Below are positions 44,791 through 55,593 of a stretch of 64,000 bases of DNA, in pieces (positions within the stretch are counted from its first letter, which is position 1; each line of letters starts with the position of its first letter). Under the pieces are notes generated by a model. It worked only from the letters and a program-made list of their open reading frames with translations, did not search any database and was not told the origin of the DNA. The stretch is from Pantoea sp. SOD02 (GTDB lineage: Bacteria; Pseudomonadota; Gammaproteobacteria; Enterobacterales; Enterobacteriaceae). Both the position numbers and the translations under genes were made by a program. The DNA lies in the NCBI RefSeq assembly GCF_024707505.1, contig NZ_CP102604.1, positions 2,666,001 through 2,730,000 of the forward strand. Direction: 5' to 3'.

Positions 44791-45687
44791 ATGCATTCAC
44801 GATTCCTTACTGCTTTTTCTGCCCTGCCCGCTGCGCTGCAAGCTGCGATTCAGCCGCTGCTCGATGCGCCGGATTTCCATGGCGTATTGCGACCGCAGGA
44901 TGTCGCGCAACTGAAACAGCTTACCGGTCTGGATGATGATGCGCTGGCGCTGGAACTGCTGCCGCTGGCGGCGAGCTGCGCGGTGGCAACCGTATCAAAT
45001 TTTAATGTCGGCGCGATCTCACGCGGTGTCAGCGGCAACTGGTACTTCGGGGCCAACATGGAGTTCCTGCACACGCCGCTGCAGCAGACGGTGCACGCCG
45101 AGCAAAGTGCCATTACGCATGCCTGGCTGTGCGGTGAAGAGAAACTGGCGGCGATTACCGTCAATTACACGCCGTGCGGACATTGCCGTCAGTTTATGAA
45201 CGAGCTGAACAGCGGCACGGCGATTCGCATCAGCCTGCCGGGACGCGCGGTTAGCACGCTGGGCGACTATTTGCCGGATGCGTTTGGTCCAGCCGATCTG
45301 AACATCACTGAACGTTTACTGACGCCGATCAATCATGGTTTTGCGCTTGCAGGCGATGCGTTGCAACAGGCTGCCATTACCGCCGCCAATCACAGTCACG
45401 CGCCTTATAGCCTGAGCTACAGCGGCGTGGCGTTGCGCAGCCAGAGCGGCAAGGTCTTTACCGGCCGCTATGCGGAAAACGCCGCCTTCAACCCAAGCTT
45501 GCCGCCGCTGCAGGCCGCACTGATTTTGATGAACATGAGCAACGAAGCGCTGGAGACTATTCAGCAAGCGGTTTTGGCAGAATGTCAGGACAGCACGCTG
45601 AGTCAGTTAGATGCGACACGCGCTACGCTTAAGGCGTTAGGATGTGAGGATTTCTCACTTACTTTAGTTTCGAAAACATCAGTTTAG
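44791..45687 (+). CDS. cdd: Cytidine deaminase
   Basis: Cdd deaminates cytidine and deoxycytidine to uridine and deoxyuridine in pyrimidine salvage. The 298-residue homodimeric-type enzyme shows zinc ligand and catalytic residues H102-A-E104 and C129/C132 in TPCGHCRQ, at the same numbers as in E. coli, plus the degenerate C-terminal repeat of the domain. In E. coli cdd is controlled by CytR and CRP; here only a weak half-site (GGATCACA near 44729) is seen. Confidence 0.96.
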   Translation: MHSRFLTAFSALPAALQAAIQPLLDAPDFHGVLRPQDVAQLKQLTGLDDDALALELLPLAASCAVATVSNFNVGAISRGVSGNWYFGANMEFLHTPLQQTVHAEQSAITHAWLCGEEKLAAITVNYTPCGHCRQFMNELNSGTAIRISLPGRAVSTLGDYLPDAFGPADLNITERLLTPINHGFALAGDALQQAAITAANHSHAPYSLSYSGVALRSQSGKVFTGRYAENAAFNPSLPPLQAALILMNMSNEALETIQQAVLAECQDSTLSQLDATRATLKALGCEDFSLTLVSKTSV

Positions 45688-45847
45688 TGATCCTTTTACC
45701 GCTTTTGTGACCTTCTGTTAACAAAAGCTGTACATCTGCAGGAATTTTCATAGGATCGGGCGCCAGAACCTCTTCACTTCAAGATGGACTGGCGTTACCT
45801 TTTCCCGGCGATACGTCAGAAAACACTGCAACCGGAGCAAGCACTGC

Positions 45848-47545
45848 ATGGAACTCGACTACGAAAGTAAACGCCCGCTGTATATTCCTTATGCGGGTCC
45901 GATCCTGCTGGAATTTCCGCTGTTGAATAAAGGCAGCGCCTTCACCCTCGAAGAACGTAACGAATTTAACCTCAACGGCCTGCTACCGGAAGCGGTAGAA
46001 ACCATCGAAGAGCAGGCAGAACGTGCCTGGCGCCAGTTCCTGGATTTCAAAAATAACAACGACAAGCATGTCTATCTGCGTAACATCCAGGATACCAACG
46101 AAACCCTGTTCTACCGCCTGCTCGACAATCATCTGGAAGAGATGATGCCGATTATCTACACCCCAACGGTCGGCGCCGCCTGTGAACACTTCTCTGAAAT
46201 TTACCGTCGCGCGCGCGGCGTGTTCATCTCTTACAACAACCGCGACCGCATTGAAGACATGCTGCAGAACGCCACCAAGCAGAATGTAAAAGTGATCGTG
46301 GTGACCGATGGCGAACGTATTCTCGGTCTCGGCGATTTGGGTATCGGCGGCATGGGCATCCCAATCGGTAAGCTGTCGCTGTATACCGCGTGTGGCGGCA
46401 TCAGTCCGGCTTACACCTTGCCGGTGGTACTGGATGTCGGCACCAACAACCAACAGTTGCTGAACGATCCGCTCTATATGGGCTGGCGTCATCCGCGTAT
46501 CACTGGCGAAGAGTACGAAGAGTTCGTTAACGAGTTCATCCAGGCGGTGAATCGTCGCTGGCCGAACGTGCTGTTGCAGTTCGAAGACTTCGCGCAGAAA
46601 AACGCCATGCCGCTGCTGGAGCGCTATCGCGATGAGATCTGCTGCTTTAACGACGACATCCAGGGCACCGCCGCAGTGACCGTCGGCACTTTAATCGCCG
46701 CCAGCCGCGCTGCCGGCAGCCGCCTGTGCGAGCAGAAAGTGGTGTTCCTTGGTGCCGGTTCTGCCGGTTGTGGCATCGCCGAGCAGATTATCGCGCAGAT
46801 GAAGTCGGAAGGTTTGAGCGATGATGAAGCGCGTGGCCGCGTGATGATGGTCGATCGCTTCGGTCTGCTGACTGACAAACTGCCAAATCTGCTCAATTTC
46901 CAGAGCAAGCTGGTGCAGAAGAGCGACAGCCTGAAAGATTGGGACACCAATAGCGACTCAATTTCTCTGCTCGACGTGGTGCGCAACGCCAAGCCAGATA
47001 TTCTGATCGGCGTGTCAGGTCAACCTGGCCTGTTCACCGAAGAGATCATTCGCGAGATGCACAAGCACACCAAGCGTCCGATCGTTATGCCGCTGTCGAA
47101 CCCGACGTCACGCGTGGAAGCAACGCCAGCCGACATCATCGCCTGGACTGACGGTGCCGCGCTGGTTGCCACCGGCAGCCCGTTCTCACCGGTCACCTGG
47201 AAAGGGAAAACCTATCCAATCGCCCAATGCAACAACTCCTATATCTTCCCTGGCATCGGTTTGGGTGTCATCGCTGCGGGCGCAAGTCGCGTGACGGATT
47301 CGATGCTGATGACCGCCAGCCGCGCACTGGCCGACTGTTCGCCGCTGGTCAACGACGGCGAAGGTCCGGTTCTGCCGGAGATCAAAGATATTCAGGGCGT
47401 GTCCAAGCTAATTGCCATTGAAGTGGGCAAAGCCGCGCAGCTGGCTGGCGTGGCGGTGGTGACCTCGGAAGATGTGCTGTCGAAAGCCGTCAGCAACAAC
47501 TTCTGGCTGCCGCAGTACCGTAATTATCGTCGTACCTCGATTTAA
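45848..47545 (+). CDS. maeA: NAD-dependent malic enzyme
   Basis: MaeA (SfcA) oxidatively decarboxylates L-malate to pyruvate with NAD. The 565-residue protein has E. coli length, the [21 protein letters not shown] region in short form [10 protein letters not shown], the metal/substrate segment [17 protein letters not shown] ([13 protein letters not shown]), [10 protein letters not shown] and the nucleotide motif [16 protein letters not shown] precedes the ATG at 45848. In E. coli cdd is followed directly by sanA; the malic enzyme gene is interposed here. Confidence 0.96.
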   Translation: MELDYESKRPLYIPYAGPILLEFPLLNKGSAFTLEERNEFNLNGLLPEAVETIEEQAERAWRQFLDFKNNNDKHVYLRNIQDTNETLFYRLLDNHLEEMMPIIYTPTVGAACEHFSEIYRRARGVFISYNNRDRIEDMLQNATKQNVKVIVVTDGERILGLGDLGIGGMGIPIGKLSLYTACGGISPAYTLPVVLDVGTNNQQLLNDPLYMGWRHPRITGEEYEEFVNEFIQAVNRRWPNVLLQFEDFAQKNAMPLLERYRDEICCFNDDIQGTAAVTVGTLIAASRAAGSRLCEQKVVFLGAGSAGCGIAEQIIAQMKSEGLSDDEARGRVMMVDRFGLLTDKLPNLLNFQSKLVQKSDSLKDWDTNSDSISLLDVVRNAKPDILIGVSGQPGLFTEEIIREMHKHTKRPIVMPLSNPTSRVEATPADIIAWTDGAALVATGSPFSPVTWKGKTYPIAQCNNSYIFPGIGLGVIAAGASRVTDSMLMTASRALADCSPLVNDGEGPVLPEIKDIQGVSKLIAIEVGKAAQLAGVAVVTSEDVLSKAVSNNFWLPQYRNYRRTSI

Positions 47546-47553
47546 TCGAATTT

Positions 47554-47580
47554 ATGGCCGGATCGCTTAGATCCGGCCAT
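47554..47580 (+). terminator. Hairpin after maeA
   Basis: An 11-bp perfect stem (ATGGCCGGATC and GATCCGGCCAT) with a 5-base loop, 8 bp after the stop. The tail is GCTTAAAA rather than T-rich, so termination strength is uncertain. Confidence 0.65.
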
Positions 47581-47638
47581 GCTTAAAAAAACGCCGCCCA
47601 ACCGCCCTTAGCTTGCTTCCCCCGCCCGCCTCAAGTAG

Positions 47639-48400
<762 letters not shown>

Positions 48401-48422
48401 GTGGTACCGGTGCATTTTGTAG

Positions 48423-48442
48423 GGTCGCCATTTATCGCGACC
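48423..48442. repeat. REP-like palindrome, one mismatch (copy 6)
   Basis: GGTCGCCAT-TT-ATCGCGACC, preceded by GTAG; one arm base differs from a perfect stem. Located in the convergent space between sanA and mglC. Confidence 0.75.
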
Positions 48443-48450
48443 GCCAATGT

Positions 48451-48475
48451 AAAAAGGGCCGCATTACGCGGCCCT
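48451..48475 (-). terminator. Rho-independent terminator of mglBAC
   Basis: On the minus strand AGGGCCGC, a 5-base loop, GCGGCCCT followed by TTTTTA, 20 bp after the mglC stop. Confidence 0.85.
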
Positions 48476-48494
48476 CAGTTTGCTGTGTGATGTC

Positions 48495-49505
48495 TTATTT
48501 TTTACGTGCGTACTTCAGTGAATCCAGCGCCACGGCGAAGATAATGATGCCGCCCTTGATGATGTACTGCCAGTAAGGGTTAACGCCGATGTAGGTCAAA
48601 CCGTAGTTGATCACGGTGAAGATGATGACACCGGTTACCACGCCCGCTACAGAACCCACGCCACCGGCAAACGACACGCCGCCGACCACACAAGCCGCAA
48701 TCGCATCCAGCTCATACATAAATCCGAGGTTGTTGGTGGCGCTGCCGATACGGCCCGCTTCCAGCATCCCGCCGAACGCGTAGAACACGCCAGACAGTGC
48801 ATACACCAGAATCAGGTTGAACGGTACGTTTACGCCAGACACTTTCGCCGCTTCCGGGTTACCACCGATAGCGAAGATGTTGCGGCCGAAGCGGGTTTTA
48901 TTCCACAGCACCCAAACAAATACGATGGCAATCACGGCGTAGAAGGTGATGAATGACAGTTTGAAGTCACCGAAACGCAGGAAGCCTTGGGCAAATTTGG
49001 AGAAGCCAGGATCGAAACCGGCAATCGGCGATGCACCCACAAAGTCGTAATAGAGTGAGTTGATGCCGTAAACGATAATCATGGTGCCCAAGGTGGTGAT
49101 AAATGGCGTTACCTTGAGGTAAGCAATGATCACACCGTTCACCAGACCAATCACGCCGCCGATGATGCACACGGTCAGGATAACTACCGGAATTGGCACG
49201 GTATCCAGATGCGGGAACACCTTGTTCGCGTTATCCATCGCCTGCAGCAGCGTGGCGGCAACCACCGCAGCTAAACCTACCTGACGACCCGCTGAAAGGT
49301 CCGTACCCTGGGTGACAATCAAACCGGCCACGCCCAATGCGATAATAATACGCACCGAGGATTGAGTCAGAATGTTACTCAGGTTCATTAAACTTAAGAA
49401 CGTTGGATCCTGGAAAATAATAATTGCCAGCAGTACAAACAGGACAACGTAAATGCCGCCCTCTTTTAACCAGGTTAGCGCATTCTTTTTAGTAGTCGCT
49501 TTCAT
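48495..49505 (-). CDS. mglC: Galactose/methyl-galactoside ABC permease
   Basis: The membrane subunit of the high-affinity Mgl transporter for galactose, glucose and beta-methylgalactoside. It has 336 residues, the length of E. coli MglC, and about 8-10 helices. Matching blocks include KEGGIYVVLFVLLAIII and GRIGSATNNLGFMYELDAI. It follows mglA by 18 bp and is the last gene of mglBAC. Confidence 0.96.
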   Translation of the reverse strand: MKATTKKNALTWLKEGGIYVVLFVLLAIIIFQDPTFLSLMNLSNILTQSSVRIIIALGVAGLIVTQGTDLSAGRQVGLAAVVAATLLQAMDNANKVFPHLDTVPIPVVILTVCIIGGVIGLVNGVIIAYLKVTPFITTLGTMIIVYGINSLYYDFVGASPIAGFDPGFSKFAQGFLRFGDFKLSFITFYAVIAIVFVWVLWNKTRFGRNIFAIGGNPEAAKVSGVNVPFNLILVYALSGVFYAFGGMLEAGRIGSATNNLGFMYELDAIAACVVGGVSFAGGVGSVAGVVTGVIIFTVINYGLTYIGVNPYWQYIIKGGIIIFAVALDSLKYARKK

Positions 49506-49523
49506 GTTAAAGCCCTTGCTTCA

Positions 49524-51044
49524 TTAAAGGTGTAATGACGCTAAACGCAGGATTTCATTCTGCGAGGTCGTTTTGGTATCAACAATGCCTGCTACCTGGC
49601 CATTACTCATCACTAAAATACGATCGGTAATACCCAACAGTTCTGGCATTTCAGAAGAGATAATAATGATGCCCTTCTCTTTCTTCGCCAACTCAGCAAT
49701 GAGTTGGTAGATTTCGAATTTCGCGCCAACATCAATCCCGCGCGTTGGTTCATCCAGCATCAATATTTCCGGCTGCGTTAATAACCAGCGACCAATGATC
49801 ACTTTTTGTTGGTTACCACCGGAAAGCGAACCAATTTGAGTATGATGACCCGGCGTTTTCACACGCATCGAATCAATAACCCATTGGGTATCGCTTTTCA
49901 TGCGTTTATTATCGAGCAGTCCCATGCTGGATTTATACTTTTTGATATTGGAGATAAGCGAGTTAAAGCCAATATCCAGATACGCATAAATACCGGTGGA
50001 ACGACGCTCTTCCGTCACCAGCGCAAAACCGTGGTTAATGGCTTCGTTGGCGCTATGGTTGTTAATCGCCTTGCCGTGCAATTTAATCGTGCCGCCCGAC
50101 TTTTCGCGAATCCCAAACAGGGTTTCGACGATGTCGGTACGCTTGGCTCCCACCAAACCGGCAATACCAAGAATTTCACCTTTACGCAGATCGAACGAGA
50201 TATCACGAATCGAAGGCTGACGCAGTGAGGTTAAATGACGCACCTCAAGAATGGTTTCCCCCGGCACGTTGGTCTTGTCTGGGAAACGCTGGTTCAATGA
50301 ACGGCCAACCATCATCGAGATGATCTTGTCCATATCCAGCCCTTCCAGCGGCTGAGTGGCGATCCACTGCCCATCACGCAAAATGGTGATCTCATCGCAC
50401 AGCTGGAATATCTCTTCCATCTTATGCGAGATATAGACAATGCCGCAGCCGCGATCTTTCAGCTTACGAATAATAGTGAACAAGTGATTCACTTCTTTTT
50501 CGGTCAGCGATGATGTCGGCTCATCCATAATGACGATTTTGGCGTCATAGGAGAAAGCTTTGGCGATTTCGATCATCTGCATCTGCGAGACAGATAAGGT
50601 GGCGACTTTATCGCGCGGATCGATATCAATATCTAATTCATCAAAGATCGCTTTGGTATCGCGATACATTTTATCCTGATCGACAAATACGCCTTTACGT
50701 GGATAACGGCCAAGCCACATGTTATCCATGACGTTGCGCTGCAGAACCAGGTTTAATTCCTGATGCACCATTGAAACGCCATTTTCCAGCGCCTCTTTGG
50801 AGCTCTTATAATCAATTTCCTCACCCTGAAACAGGATGCTCCCCGTATCCTTTTTATAAATCCCAAACAGACATTTTAATAATGTAGATTTCCCGGCGCC
50901 GTTTTCTCCCATTAATGCATGAACGGAGTGCGGCCGCACTTTTAAATTCACATTATCTAAGGCTTTAACCCCTGGAAATGATTTCGAGACATTCGTCATC
51001 TCCAGCAGATATTCACGCTGTGTGGTCGGATTCTCACTGGCCAT
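49524..51044 (-). CDS. mglA: Galactose/methyl-galactoside ABC ATPase
   Basis: A 506-residue double ATPase that powers MglC. N-half: Walker [10 protein letters not shown], signature LSVSQMQ, Walker [10 protein letters not shown]-half: a degenerate Walker A (GLVGAKRTD), signature LSGGNQQK and Walker [11 protein letters not shown], the usual asymmetric pattern of sugar importers. The gene lies 70 bp after mglB, separated by a strong hairpin that should keep MglA below MglB in amount. Confidence 0.96.
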   Translation of the reverse strand: MASENPTTQREYLLEMTNVSKSFPGVKALDNVNLKVRPHSVHALMGENGAGKSTLLKCLFGIYKKDTGSILFQGEEIDYKSSKEALENGVSMVHQELNLVLQRNVMDNMWLGRYPRKGVFVDQDKMYRDTKAIFDELDIDIDPRDKVATLSVSQMQMIEIAKAFSYDAKIVIMDEPTSSLTEKEVNHLFTIIRKLKDRGCGIVYISHKMEEIFQLCDEITILRDGQWIATQPLEGLDMDKIISMMVGRSLNQRFPDKTNVPGETILEVRHLTSLRQPSIRDISFDLRKGEILGIAGLVGAKRTDIVETLFGIREKSGGTIKLHGKAINNHSANEAINHGFALVTEERRSTGIYAYLDIGFNSLISNIKKYKSSMGLLDNKRMKSDTQWVIDSMRVKTPGHHTQIGSLSGGNQQKVIIGRWLLTQPEILMLDEPTRGIDVGAKFEIYQLIAELAKKEKGIIIISSEMPELLGITDRILVMSNGQVAGIVDTKTTSQNEILRLASLHL

Positions 51045-51084
51045 AATTTACCTGGCTAAATAAAGCGTTGGTCAGATGCAATAA

Positions 51085-51105
51085 GGCGCGGCGAAACGCC
51101 GCGCC
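51085..51105 (-). other. mglB-mglA intercistronic hairpin
   Basis: A 9-bp GC stem (GGCGCGGCG and CGCCGCGCC) with an AAA loop (TTT in the transcript), 10 bp after the mglB stop. Without a full T tract it probably protects the mglB mRNA end and reduces downstream expression. Confidence 0.7.
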
Positions 51106-51114
51106 CAGGATGAA

Positions 51115-52110
51115 TTACTTCACAAACTGCGACAGATTTTCTTTATCTACTGGTACGTAAGGAACACGTACGATTTTGTTTTCCATCTTGAAGTTAGTGC
51201 CAGCGGTTGGCTCTTTGCCATTGGCCAGATTGTTAGCAATATCCAGCGTCGCTTTTGCCTGGTTTTCCGCATCGTTCAACACGGTACCGGCCAGGGCGCC
51301 TGATTTCACCAGCGCCAGCGCTTCTGGCAGTGCATCGACACCAAACACTGGAATGCTGGTTTTATTGTGCGCTTTCAGCGCTTCAACCGCACCCATCGCC
51401 ATCGCATCGTTGTTGGCGATGATCACTTCAATCTTGTCGGCGTTCGGGCCAGAGAGCCAGGCGTCAACTTTGTCTTTTGCCTGTGCGGTATCCCACATCG
51501 CGGTATCCATCGCCAGCTGCTGCGTTTTCAGACCGTCTTTGTTCAGGGTATCGATCACGTATTTGGTACGCGCTTCAGCATCTGGATGGCCCGGCTCGCC
51601 TTTCAGCAGCACGAACTGAATCGTACCGTCTTTGTTCAGATCCCACGCTGGCGTGGCTTTCCAGTGCTTCTCGATCAGCTGCCCCTGGATGATGCCAGAC
51701 TCTTTAGAGTCGGTACCGACGTAGTAGGCTTTTGGATAGCTGGCCAGCACTTTGGCGTTAGGTTCTTTGTTGAAGAACACCACCGGCACATCGTTGCCGC
51801 GCGCTTTATCAATCACCACTGCCGCAGCAGCCGGATCCACCAGGTTGATAGCCAGCGCTTTCACGCCTTTTGCCATCAGCACGTCAATCTGGTCGTTCTG
51901 TTTGGACTGGTCGTTCTGTGAGTCGTTCATCAGCAGCTGAATGCCGCCCAATGATTTCGCTTCTTTCTCAATGTCCTTACGCACCATCGACATGAAGTTG
52001 TCGTCGTATTTGTAAATCGTCACGCCAATGCGGGTATCGGCGGCGTGCGCAGTTGCACCAAACATCATGCTGGCAACCAGTGCTGTGAGCGTGAAAACCT
52101 TCTTATTCAT
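51115..52110 (-). CDS. mglB: Periplasmic galactose/glucose-binding protein
   Basis: MglB binds galactose and glucose in the periplasm, feeds MglAC and, in E. coli, the Trg chemoreceptor. The 331-residue protein has a signal peptide ending AHA before ADTRIGV, the substrate residues in NDSQNDQ and NNDAMAMG, and the calcium loop [13 protein letters not shown] precedes the ATG by 5 bases. First gene of mglBAC; the leader is about 240 bases. Confidence 0.96.
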   Translation of the reverse strand: MNKKVFTLTALVASMMFGATAHAADTRIGVTIYKYDDNFMSMVRKDIEKEAKSLGGIQLLMNDSQNDQSKQNDQIDVLMAKGVKALAINLVDPAAAAVVIDKARGNDVPVVFFNKEPNAKVLASYPKAYYVGTDSKESGIIQGQLIEKHWKATPAWDLNKDGTIQFVLLKGEPGHPDAEARTKYVIDTLNKDGLKTQQLAMDTAMWDTAQAKDKVDAWLSGPNADKIEVIIANNDAMAMGAVEALKAHNKTSIPVFGVDALPEALALVKSGALAGTVLNDAENQAKATLDIANNLANGKEPTAGTNFKMENKIVRVPYVPVDKENLSQFVK

Positions 52111-52144
52111 GGTATCTCCGGTTTTTTATGTAGGGCATTTCATT

Positions 52145-52172
52145 GCGCTATTTGCCTGCGGGCAAACAGCGC
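52145..52172 (-). other. Stem-loop in the mglB leader
   Basis: In the mgl transcript GCGCUGUUUGCC, loop CGCA, GGCAAAUAGCGC form 12 pairs including one G-U. The opposite strand would have an A-C mismatch there, so the structure favours the mgl RNA. It ends 34 bases before the mglB start. Confidence 0.6.
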
Positions 52173-52358
52173 CGTCGGTTGTAAACCTGATAATGGGCGG
52201 ACGCGTAACGCAAAGCCGGGCCACCATCGCAATCCTGACTTCCCTGTAGGTAAACGCTTCCTGAAGAGTGTTGTGAACTATTTCAATCGGCTACTGAAAC
52301 CTGCTGGGAAGAGGATTTCTCAGCGTTACATGATGTTTCAGTCCGGTAAGACGCTGCC

Positions 52359-52418
52359 ATCATAGTGAGCGGCATGTTAATTAACTGTGAATGCAATCAC
52401 AGATTGGAAACGGTTACA
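52359..52418 (-). promoter_or_regulatory. mglBAC promoter: gal operator, CRP site and -10
   Basis: Toward mglB: gal operator at 52405-52418 (TGGAAACGGTTACA on the plus strand), perfect CRP site TGTGA-N6-TCACA at 52386-52401, and TATGAT -10 at 52359-52364. The CRP centre is about 41 bp from the predicted start near 52352, class II spacing. The operator overlaps the stop codon of galS. Repression by GalS/GalR and activation by CRP are inferred from the E. coli system. Confidence 0.8.
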
Positions 52419-53454
52419 CTGAGCTATCGCCTGAATTAGTGACCGACTCCACAATTTGCCGTTGGGCGACAGAATGGCGACGTACCAGCGTGGGCATAAA
52501 GCAGTGTGATGCATTGATATCCAGCTCGCCAGCAGCACCTTTGAGTGCCAGCTCAGTGGCAAGTTTTGCCATAGAAACAATAGGATAACGGACCGTAGTT
52601 AACTGCGGATCGGTATAACGTGAGATGGGAATATCATCGAAGCCAATGACAGAGAAATGCTGTGGAACCTGGATGCCGTTATCCTTCAAAGCGGTCAACG
52701 CACCCGCTGCCATGCCGTCATTGTAGGAAAACACCGCTGTTAAATGTAAGTTACGACCCAGTAATTCCACCATCGCTGCTTCGCCGCCTTGCATGTCAGG
52801 TTCAGCGTGGGCAATCCATGACTCCTGAGGACGAATTCCCTGCTCTGACAAGGCCTGCAGCCAACCTTCGCGGCGCTGCGTCACATCCTCAATCGGATGA
52901 CTGGAGCTGAGAAAGCCAATGCGTTGATGTCCCTGTTGTAACAACATACGCGTCGCTACCTGCGCGCCGGTGACGTTATCCAGGCAAACGCAGCGGTGTT
53001 CATAACCGGGAATTGTACGGTTAATCAATACCATACCAGGAACCTGATCCATAAATTGCGTCAGTTCAGCGTCTGAAAGCGTTTTCGCGTGCACCACCAA
53101 TGCGTTGCAGCGTTGACGTATCAGCACCTCAATTGCGTGACGTTCTTTCTCTTCCTGATGCCAGGAGTTACTGATTAACACGTGTTTATGCACGCGCTGC
53201 GCCACGGTATCGACCGCTTTCACCAGCGCGCCAAAGAAGGGATCGGAAACATCCATCACCACCACGCCAATGGTGTCACTGATTTGCGTGGCCAGCGCCT
53301 GCGCGTTGGCGTTCGGGCGATAGCCTAACGCGTCAACGGCGGCCAGCACGGCTTCACGGGTATCGGCGGTGACTGCACTGCTGTTATTGAGCACACGCGA
53401 CACGGTGGCTACTGACACACCGGCCTGACGGGCGACATCACGAATCGTTATCAT
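52414..53454 (-). CDS. galS: GalS, LacI-family isorepressor of mgl
   Basis: A 346-residue LacI/GalR regulator: helix-turn-helix at the N-terminus ([20 protein letters not shown]), hinge region near [11 protein letters not shown] and a sugar-binding core with FGALVKAVD and [12 protein letters not shown]. Position upstream of mglB, as in E. coli, identifies GalS rather than GalR. Its own promoter has the same operator-CRP pair as mgl, so it is autoregulated. Confidence 0.94.
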   Translation of the reverse strand: MITIRDVARQAGVSVATVSRVLNNSSAVTADTREAVLAAVDALGYRPNANAQALATQISDTIGVVVMDVSDPFFGALVKAVDTVAQRVHKHVLISNSWHQEEKERHAIEVLIRQRCNALVVHAKTLSDAELTQFMDQVPGMVLINRTIPGYEHRCVCLDNVTGAQVATRMLLQQGHQRIGFLSSSHPIEDVTQRREGWLQALSEQGIRPQESWIAHAEPDMQGGEAAMVELLGRNLHLTAVFSYNDGMAAGALTALKDNGIQVPQHFSVIGFDDIPISRYTDPQLTTVRYPIVSMAKLATELALKGAAGELDINASHCFMPTLVRRHSVAQRQIVESVTNSGDSSV

Positions 53455-53504
53455 GCAGCTGTTCCACAGAGGCTGAAAATGCGCGACAAGCGCGTAACGG
53501 CGCT

Positions 53505-53565
53505 ATTCTGTCAGGGCATCTGCAACGACTACGTGAATCACGTCACATCAATGAAAACGGTTACA
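53505..53565 (-). promoter_or_regulatory. galS promoter: gal operator, CRP site and -10
   Basis: Toward galS: gal operator at 53552-53565 (TGAAAACGGTTACA), CRP site CGTGA-N6-TCACA (9/10) at 53532-53547, and CAGAAT -10 at 53505-53510. Order and spacing copy the mgl promoter (operator, 3-4 bp, CRP, about 41 bp to start). Confidence 0.75.
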
Positions 53566-53596
53566 TACAATTCTGCAACCTTTGTGATGAACATCA

Positions 53597-54757
53597 TTAT
53601 CTGAGTGAGGAGGAAGGGTCAGGTTTTCCAGCGGCCAGACGCGTCAGTTTGCGCCACATCCACTCCATTGGCCCCTGCGGAAAGACGCGCAGCCACAGCA
53701 CGGAAAACAGGATGTTAACCAGCCAGATAGCCGGTACAAAGGCCAGCAAGTGCAGGCGATCAAACTTGAGGAACAGGTTGAAGCGGTAGAACAGCGTGGT
53801 GCAAATCAGCGTCTGTAACAGGTAATTGCTCAATGCCATGCGGCCAACGCATTGAATGGCGTAACTGATGCGCGTTGACGCAATTTGCGGCCAGAATCCC
53901 AGGCAAAGTGCGGCGTAACCGAGGCTGATAAATGGGCTGGCGAGATCGCGCGGCACCTGCAGGAAGAAGCCGGTCCAGCGGAATTCCCAGCCAATCATCC
54001 ACTGCGCGGCGATGCCGGGAATGGCGATCAGCCAGCCGATGGTCAGCAGCAGCGCCGCCGAACGACGATAGTGCTGCACGCTGAATTGCCCGCTCAGCCA
54101 GCCGCTGCGCATCAATGCCGCTCCAATCAGCATCAACCCCGCCAGCTGCCAGCCATATTGTGACGCCAGCGCCATTAAGCCGGACGACAGGTGATCCAGC
54201 CGATTCTGCACCGCTTCCCAACCGCCGAGCAGTTTCCAGTAGCTTTCATATTGCAGATCCGCTGCACCCGGCAGCCAGGAATTCGTTGGATTGGGACTGG
54301 AAATTAAGCCGAATACCACCAAAACGCCACAGCCGACCAAATAGAGTAATGCGCCGGTTTGTAACAACGCACGGTCGGACGGCACATCACGCAGCATGCG
54401 CCAGATAATCAGCCCAATCAGGCCGTAATCCAGCAGGATATCGCCTTCCCAGAAAAAGATGCCGTGAATGAAACCGAGCAGTACCAGCAGCGTCAGACGC
54501 GCCGACATCCAGCGGCTGCCGCGCGGCGCCTGCATGTAAAGACCGGCGCCAAACAGCAAGGCAAACAGCGTGAGGAATTTTAGCTGCGCCAGGCCATCCA
54601 TGATCGCCCATGTCCAGGCATCTGATGTTGAAGCCTCTCCGCGCCACGCCGGGTTGAGATAGGCCGCCGATGGCAACGCAAAGCCGACAATGTTAAGCAG
54701 CAGGATGCCGAGGATGGCGCAACCACGAATGAAATCCAGCGCGAGATAGCGTTGCAT
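53597..54757 (-). CDS. yeiB: YeiB, DUF418 multispanning membrane protein
   Basis: A 386-residue polytopic membrane protein with about 10 helices. It shows the DUF405/DUF418 blocks LDFIRGCAILGILLLN at the N-terminus, FLTLFALLFGAG, HGIFFWEGDIL and VGRMALSNYLLQTLICT. Function unproven; related to acyltransferase-like membrane proteins. I use the ATG at 54757 (MQRYLALDFIRG), matching E. coli YeiB, not the longer frame from 54805. It follows folE by 53 bp on the same strand, as in E. coli. Confidence 0.92.
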   Translation of the reverse strand: MQRYLALDFIRGCAILGILLLNIVGFALPSAAYLNPAWRGEASTSDAWTWAIMDGLAQLKFLTLFALLFGAGLYMQAPRGSRWMSARLTLLVLLGFIHGIFFWEGDILLDYGLIGLIIWRMLRDVPSDRALLQTGALLYLVGCGVLVVFGLISSPNPTNSWLPGAADLQYESYWKLLGGWEAVQNRLDHLSSGLMALASQYGWQLAGLMLIGAALMRSGWLSGQFSVQHYRRSAALLLTIGWLIAIPGIAAQWMIGWEFRWTGFFLQVPRDLASPFISLGYAALCLGFWPQIASTRISYAIQCVGRMALSNYLLQTLICTTLFYRFNLFLKFDRLHLLAFVPAIWLVNILFSVLWLRVFPQGPMEWMWRKLTRLAAGKPDPSSSLR

Positions 54758-54810
54758 CGAGTGCCCTGACGGAGAGAGGAAATCGGGCGACACGCTGCCG
54801 CCCAAACAGA

Positions 54811-55476
54811 TTAGCTGTGGCGAACCGCGCGCAAAAACTCCTGACGCGTGTTCTGGCTGGATTTGAACAAGCCGCCCAGCGAGGTGGTGGTAGTGGCGCT
54901 GGTGGCATCTTTCACGCCACGCGCTTTCACGCAGTAATGCACCGCATCAATCGATACCGCAACGTTATTGGTGCCCAGCAGTGTTTGTAGCGCCACCAGC
55001 ACTTGCTGCGTCAGGCGCTCTTGCACCTGCGGACGCTGGGCGAAGAACTGCACGATACGGTTGATTTTCGACAGGCCAATTACTTTCTCTTTTGGGATAT
55101 ACGCCACGGTGGCTTTGCCATCGATAATCACAAAGTGGTGTTCGCAGGTGCTGGTCAGCGTGATATCGCGCACGGTGACCATCTCATCCACTTTCATCTT
55201 GTTTTCGATGACGGTGATTTTCGGGAAGTTGGCGTAATCCAGACCTGAGAAAATCTCATCCACATACATCTTGGCGATGCGATGCGGCGTCTCCATCAGG
55301 CTGTCATCTTCCAGATCCAGGTTCAGCAGCTGCATGATTTGCGTCATGTGGCCGGCAATTTCGCGTTTACGTGCGTCGTCATCCATTTCACGCACCGGGG
55401 CGCGTAGCGGCGTTTCCAGACCACGCGCCAACAGCGCTTCGTGAACCAGGGCGGCTTCCTGACTTAAGATACTCAT
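54811..55476 (-). CDS. folE: GTP cyclohydrolase I
   Basis: FolE converts GTP to dihydroneopterin triphosphate, the first step of folate synthesis. The 221-residue protein contains the zinc and active-site motifs [18 protein letters not shown] (STCEHH), [12 protein letters not shown] and [11 protein letters not shown], with the later cysteine in [10 protein letters not shown]. Length is as in E. coli (222). It precedes yeiB and is not preceded by a close gene, so it leads a folE-yeiB transcript. Confidence 0.96.
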   Translation of the reverse strand: MSILSQEAALVHEALLARGLETPLRAPVREMDDDARKREIAGHMTQIMQLLNLDLEDDSLMETPHRIAKMYVDEIFSGLDYANFPKITVIENKMKVDEMVTVRDITLTSTCEHHFVIIDGKATVAYIPKEKVIGLSKINRIVQFFAQRPQVQERLTQQVLVALQTLLGTNNVAVSIDAVHYCVKARGVKDATSATTTTSLGGLFKSSQNTRQEFLRAVRHS

Positions 55477-55593
55477 TTACTCTTCTCCGGCAGGTGATGC
55501 GCCCGCGGGTCTTCACCCACGGGGGAAATTCTGAGCGCGTATTGTGAAATACTCCGCGCCCTTAATCCAGTAATCATTCCGATAAGCTTTTCA

